Shown: positions 5,340 through 5,393 of the stretch, piece after piece
How the letters are laid out: each line of letters starts with the position of its first letter
Numbering within the stretch: the first letter of the stretch is position 1
Assembly (NCBI RefSeq): GCF_024699075.1
Contig: NZ_JAILQF010000143.1
Coordinates: forward strand, 1 to 5,393
DNA: 5,393 nt
Source of the DNA: Butyrivibrio sp.
Lineage (GTDB): Bacteria; Bacillota_A; Clostridia; Lachnospirales; Lachnospiraceae
Direction of reading: 5' to 3'
Notes under the pieces: model-generated
The model's input: the letters and a program-made list of their open reading frames with translations, nothing else
Databases searched by the model: none
What the model was told of the DNA's origin: nothing
Position numbers and translations under genes: made by a program

Positions 5340-5393
5340 ATGGCTAACGTATCTGTTTTAAATATGGAAGGTAAAGAAGTTGGCAAGATCGAC
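5340..5393 (+). CDS. rplD: 50S ribosomal protein L4, first 18 codons only
   Basis: The frame opens at ATG 5340 and reads MANVSVLNMEGKEVGKID to the window edge, the typical N-terminus of L4 in Firmicutes. AAAGGAGG at 5323-5330 lies 9 nt upstream. L4 binds domain I of 23S rRNA and lines the exit tunnel; in E. coli it also represses its own S10 operon. Its place directly after rplC is the standard S10-operon order. The rest of the gene lies outside the window. Confidence 0.93.
   Translation, partial: MANVSVLNMEGKEVGKID

Overview
The window looks like chromosomal core-genome DNA from a Gram-positive anaerobe of the Clostridia, most likely family Lachnospiraceae (Butyrivibrio-like). The evidence is the EF-Tu, S10 and L3 protein sequences, strong AGGAGG-type ribosome binding sites, and AT-rich intergenic DNA between highly expressed genes of more even base composition. 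The family call rests on recalled protein similarity, and the genus is only a guess. I see no mobile element, CRISPR array, tRNA or rRNA.

Layout. Bases 2-1135 (+) hold the 3' part of tuf (EF-Tu), closed by a clear intrinsic terminator (1168-1202). An AT-rich spacer leads into 1475-2551 (+), a small alarmone (ppGpp) synthetase of the RelQ/YjbM type. It has intact synthetase motifs but changed allosteric-site positions and a long charged C-terminal tail. At 2692-2729 a hairpin with T/A runs on both sides serves as a two-way terminator for this gene and for the convergent gene at 2733-3596 (-), a PUA-less class I SAM-dependent RNA methyltransferase of the RlmI/RlmK superfamily. A 591-bp gap (3597-4187) carries the methyltransferase promoter on the minus strand, a duplicated AT-rich element, a plus-strand promoter, and a structured leader of about 290 nt. 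After it begins the S10 ribosomal-protein operon: rpsJ (4188-4499), a 148-nt structured intergenic region, rplC (4648-5316), and the first 18 codons of rplD (5340 to the window end).

How it fits together. Everything here serves translation: the tRNA-delivery GTPase, the first ribosomal proteins of the S10 cluster, an RNA methyltransferase probably acting on rRNA, and a synthetase for the alarmone that shuts down ribosome production and translational GTPases. The stress-alarmone gene and the methyltransferase lie between the end of the str-type tuf gene and the start of the S10 operon.

The most interesting parts are non-coding. The rpsJ leader can be drawn as several helices ending in two mutually exclusive ones. 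One leaves the rpsJ ribosome binding site open. The other buries it and is followed at once by seven T residues. The rpsJ-rplC gap also folds into a compact multi-helix element. Both are candidate ribosomal-protein autoregulatory RNAs, perhaps already described in part for this family; I could not search.
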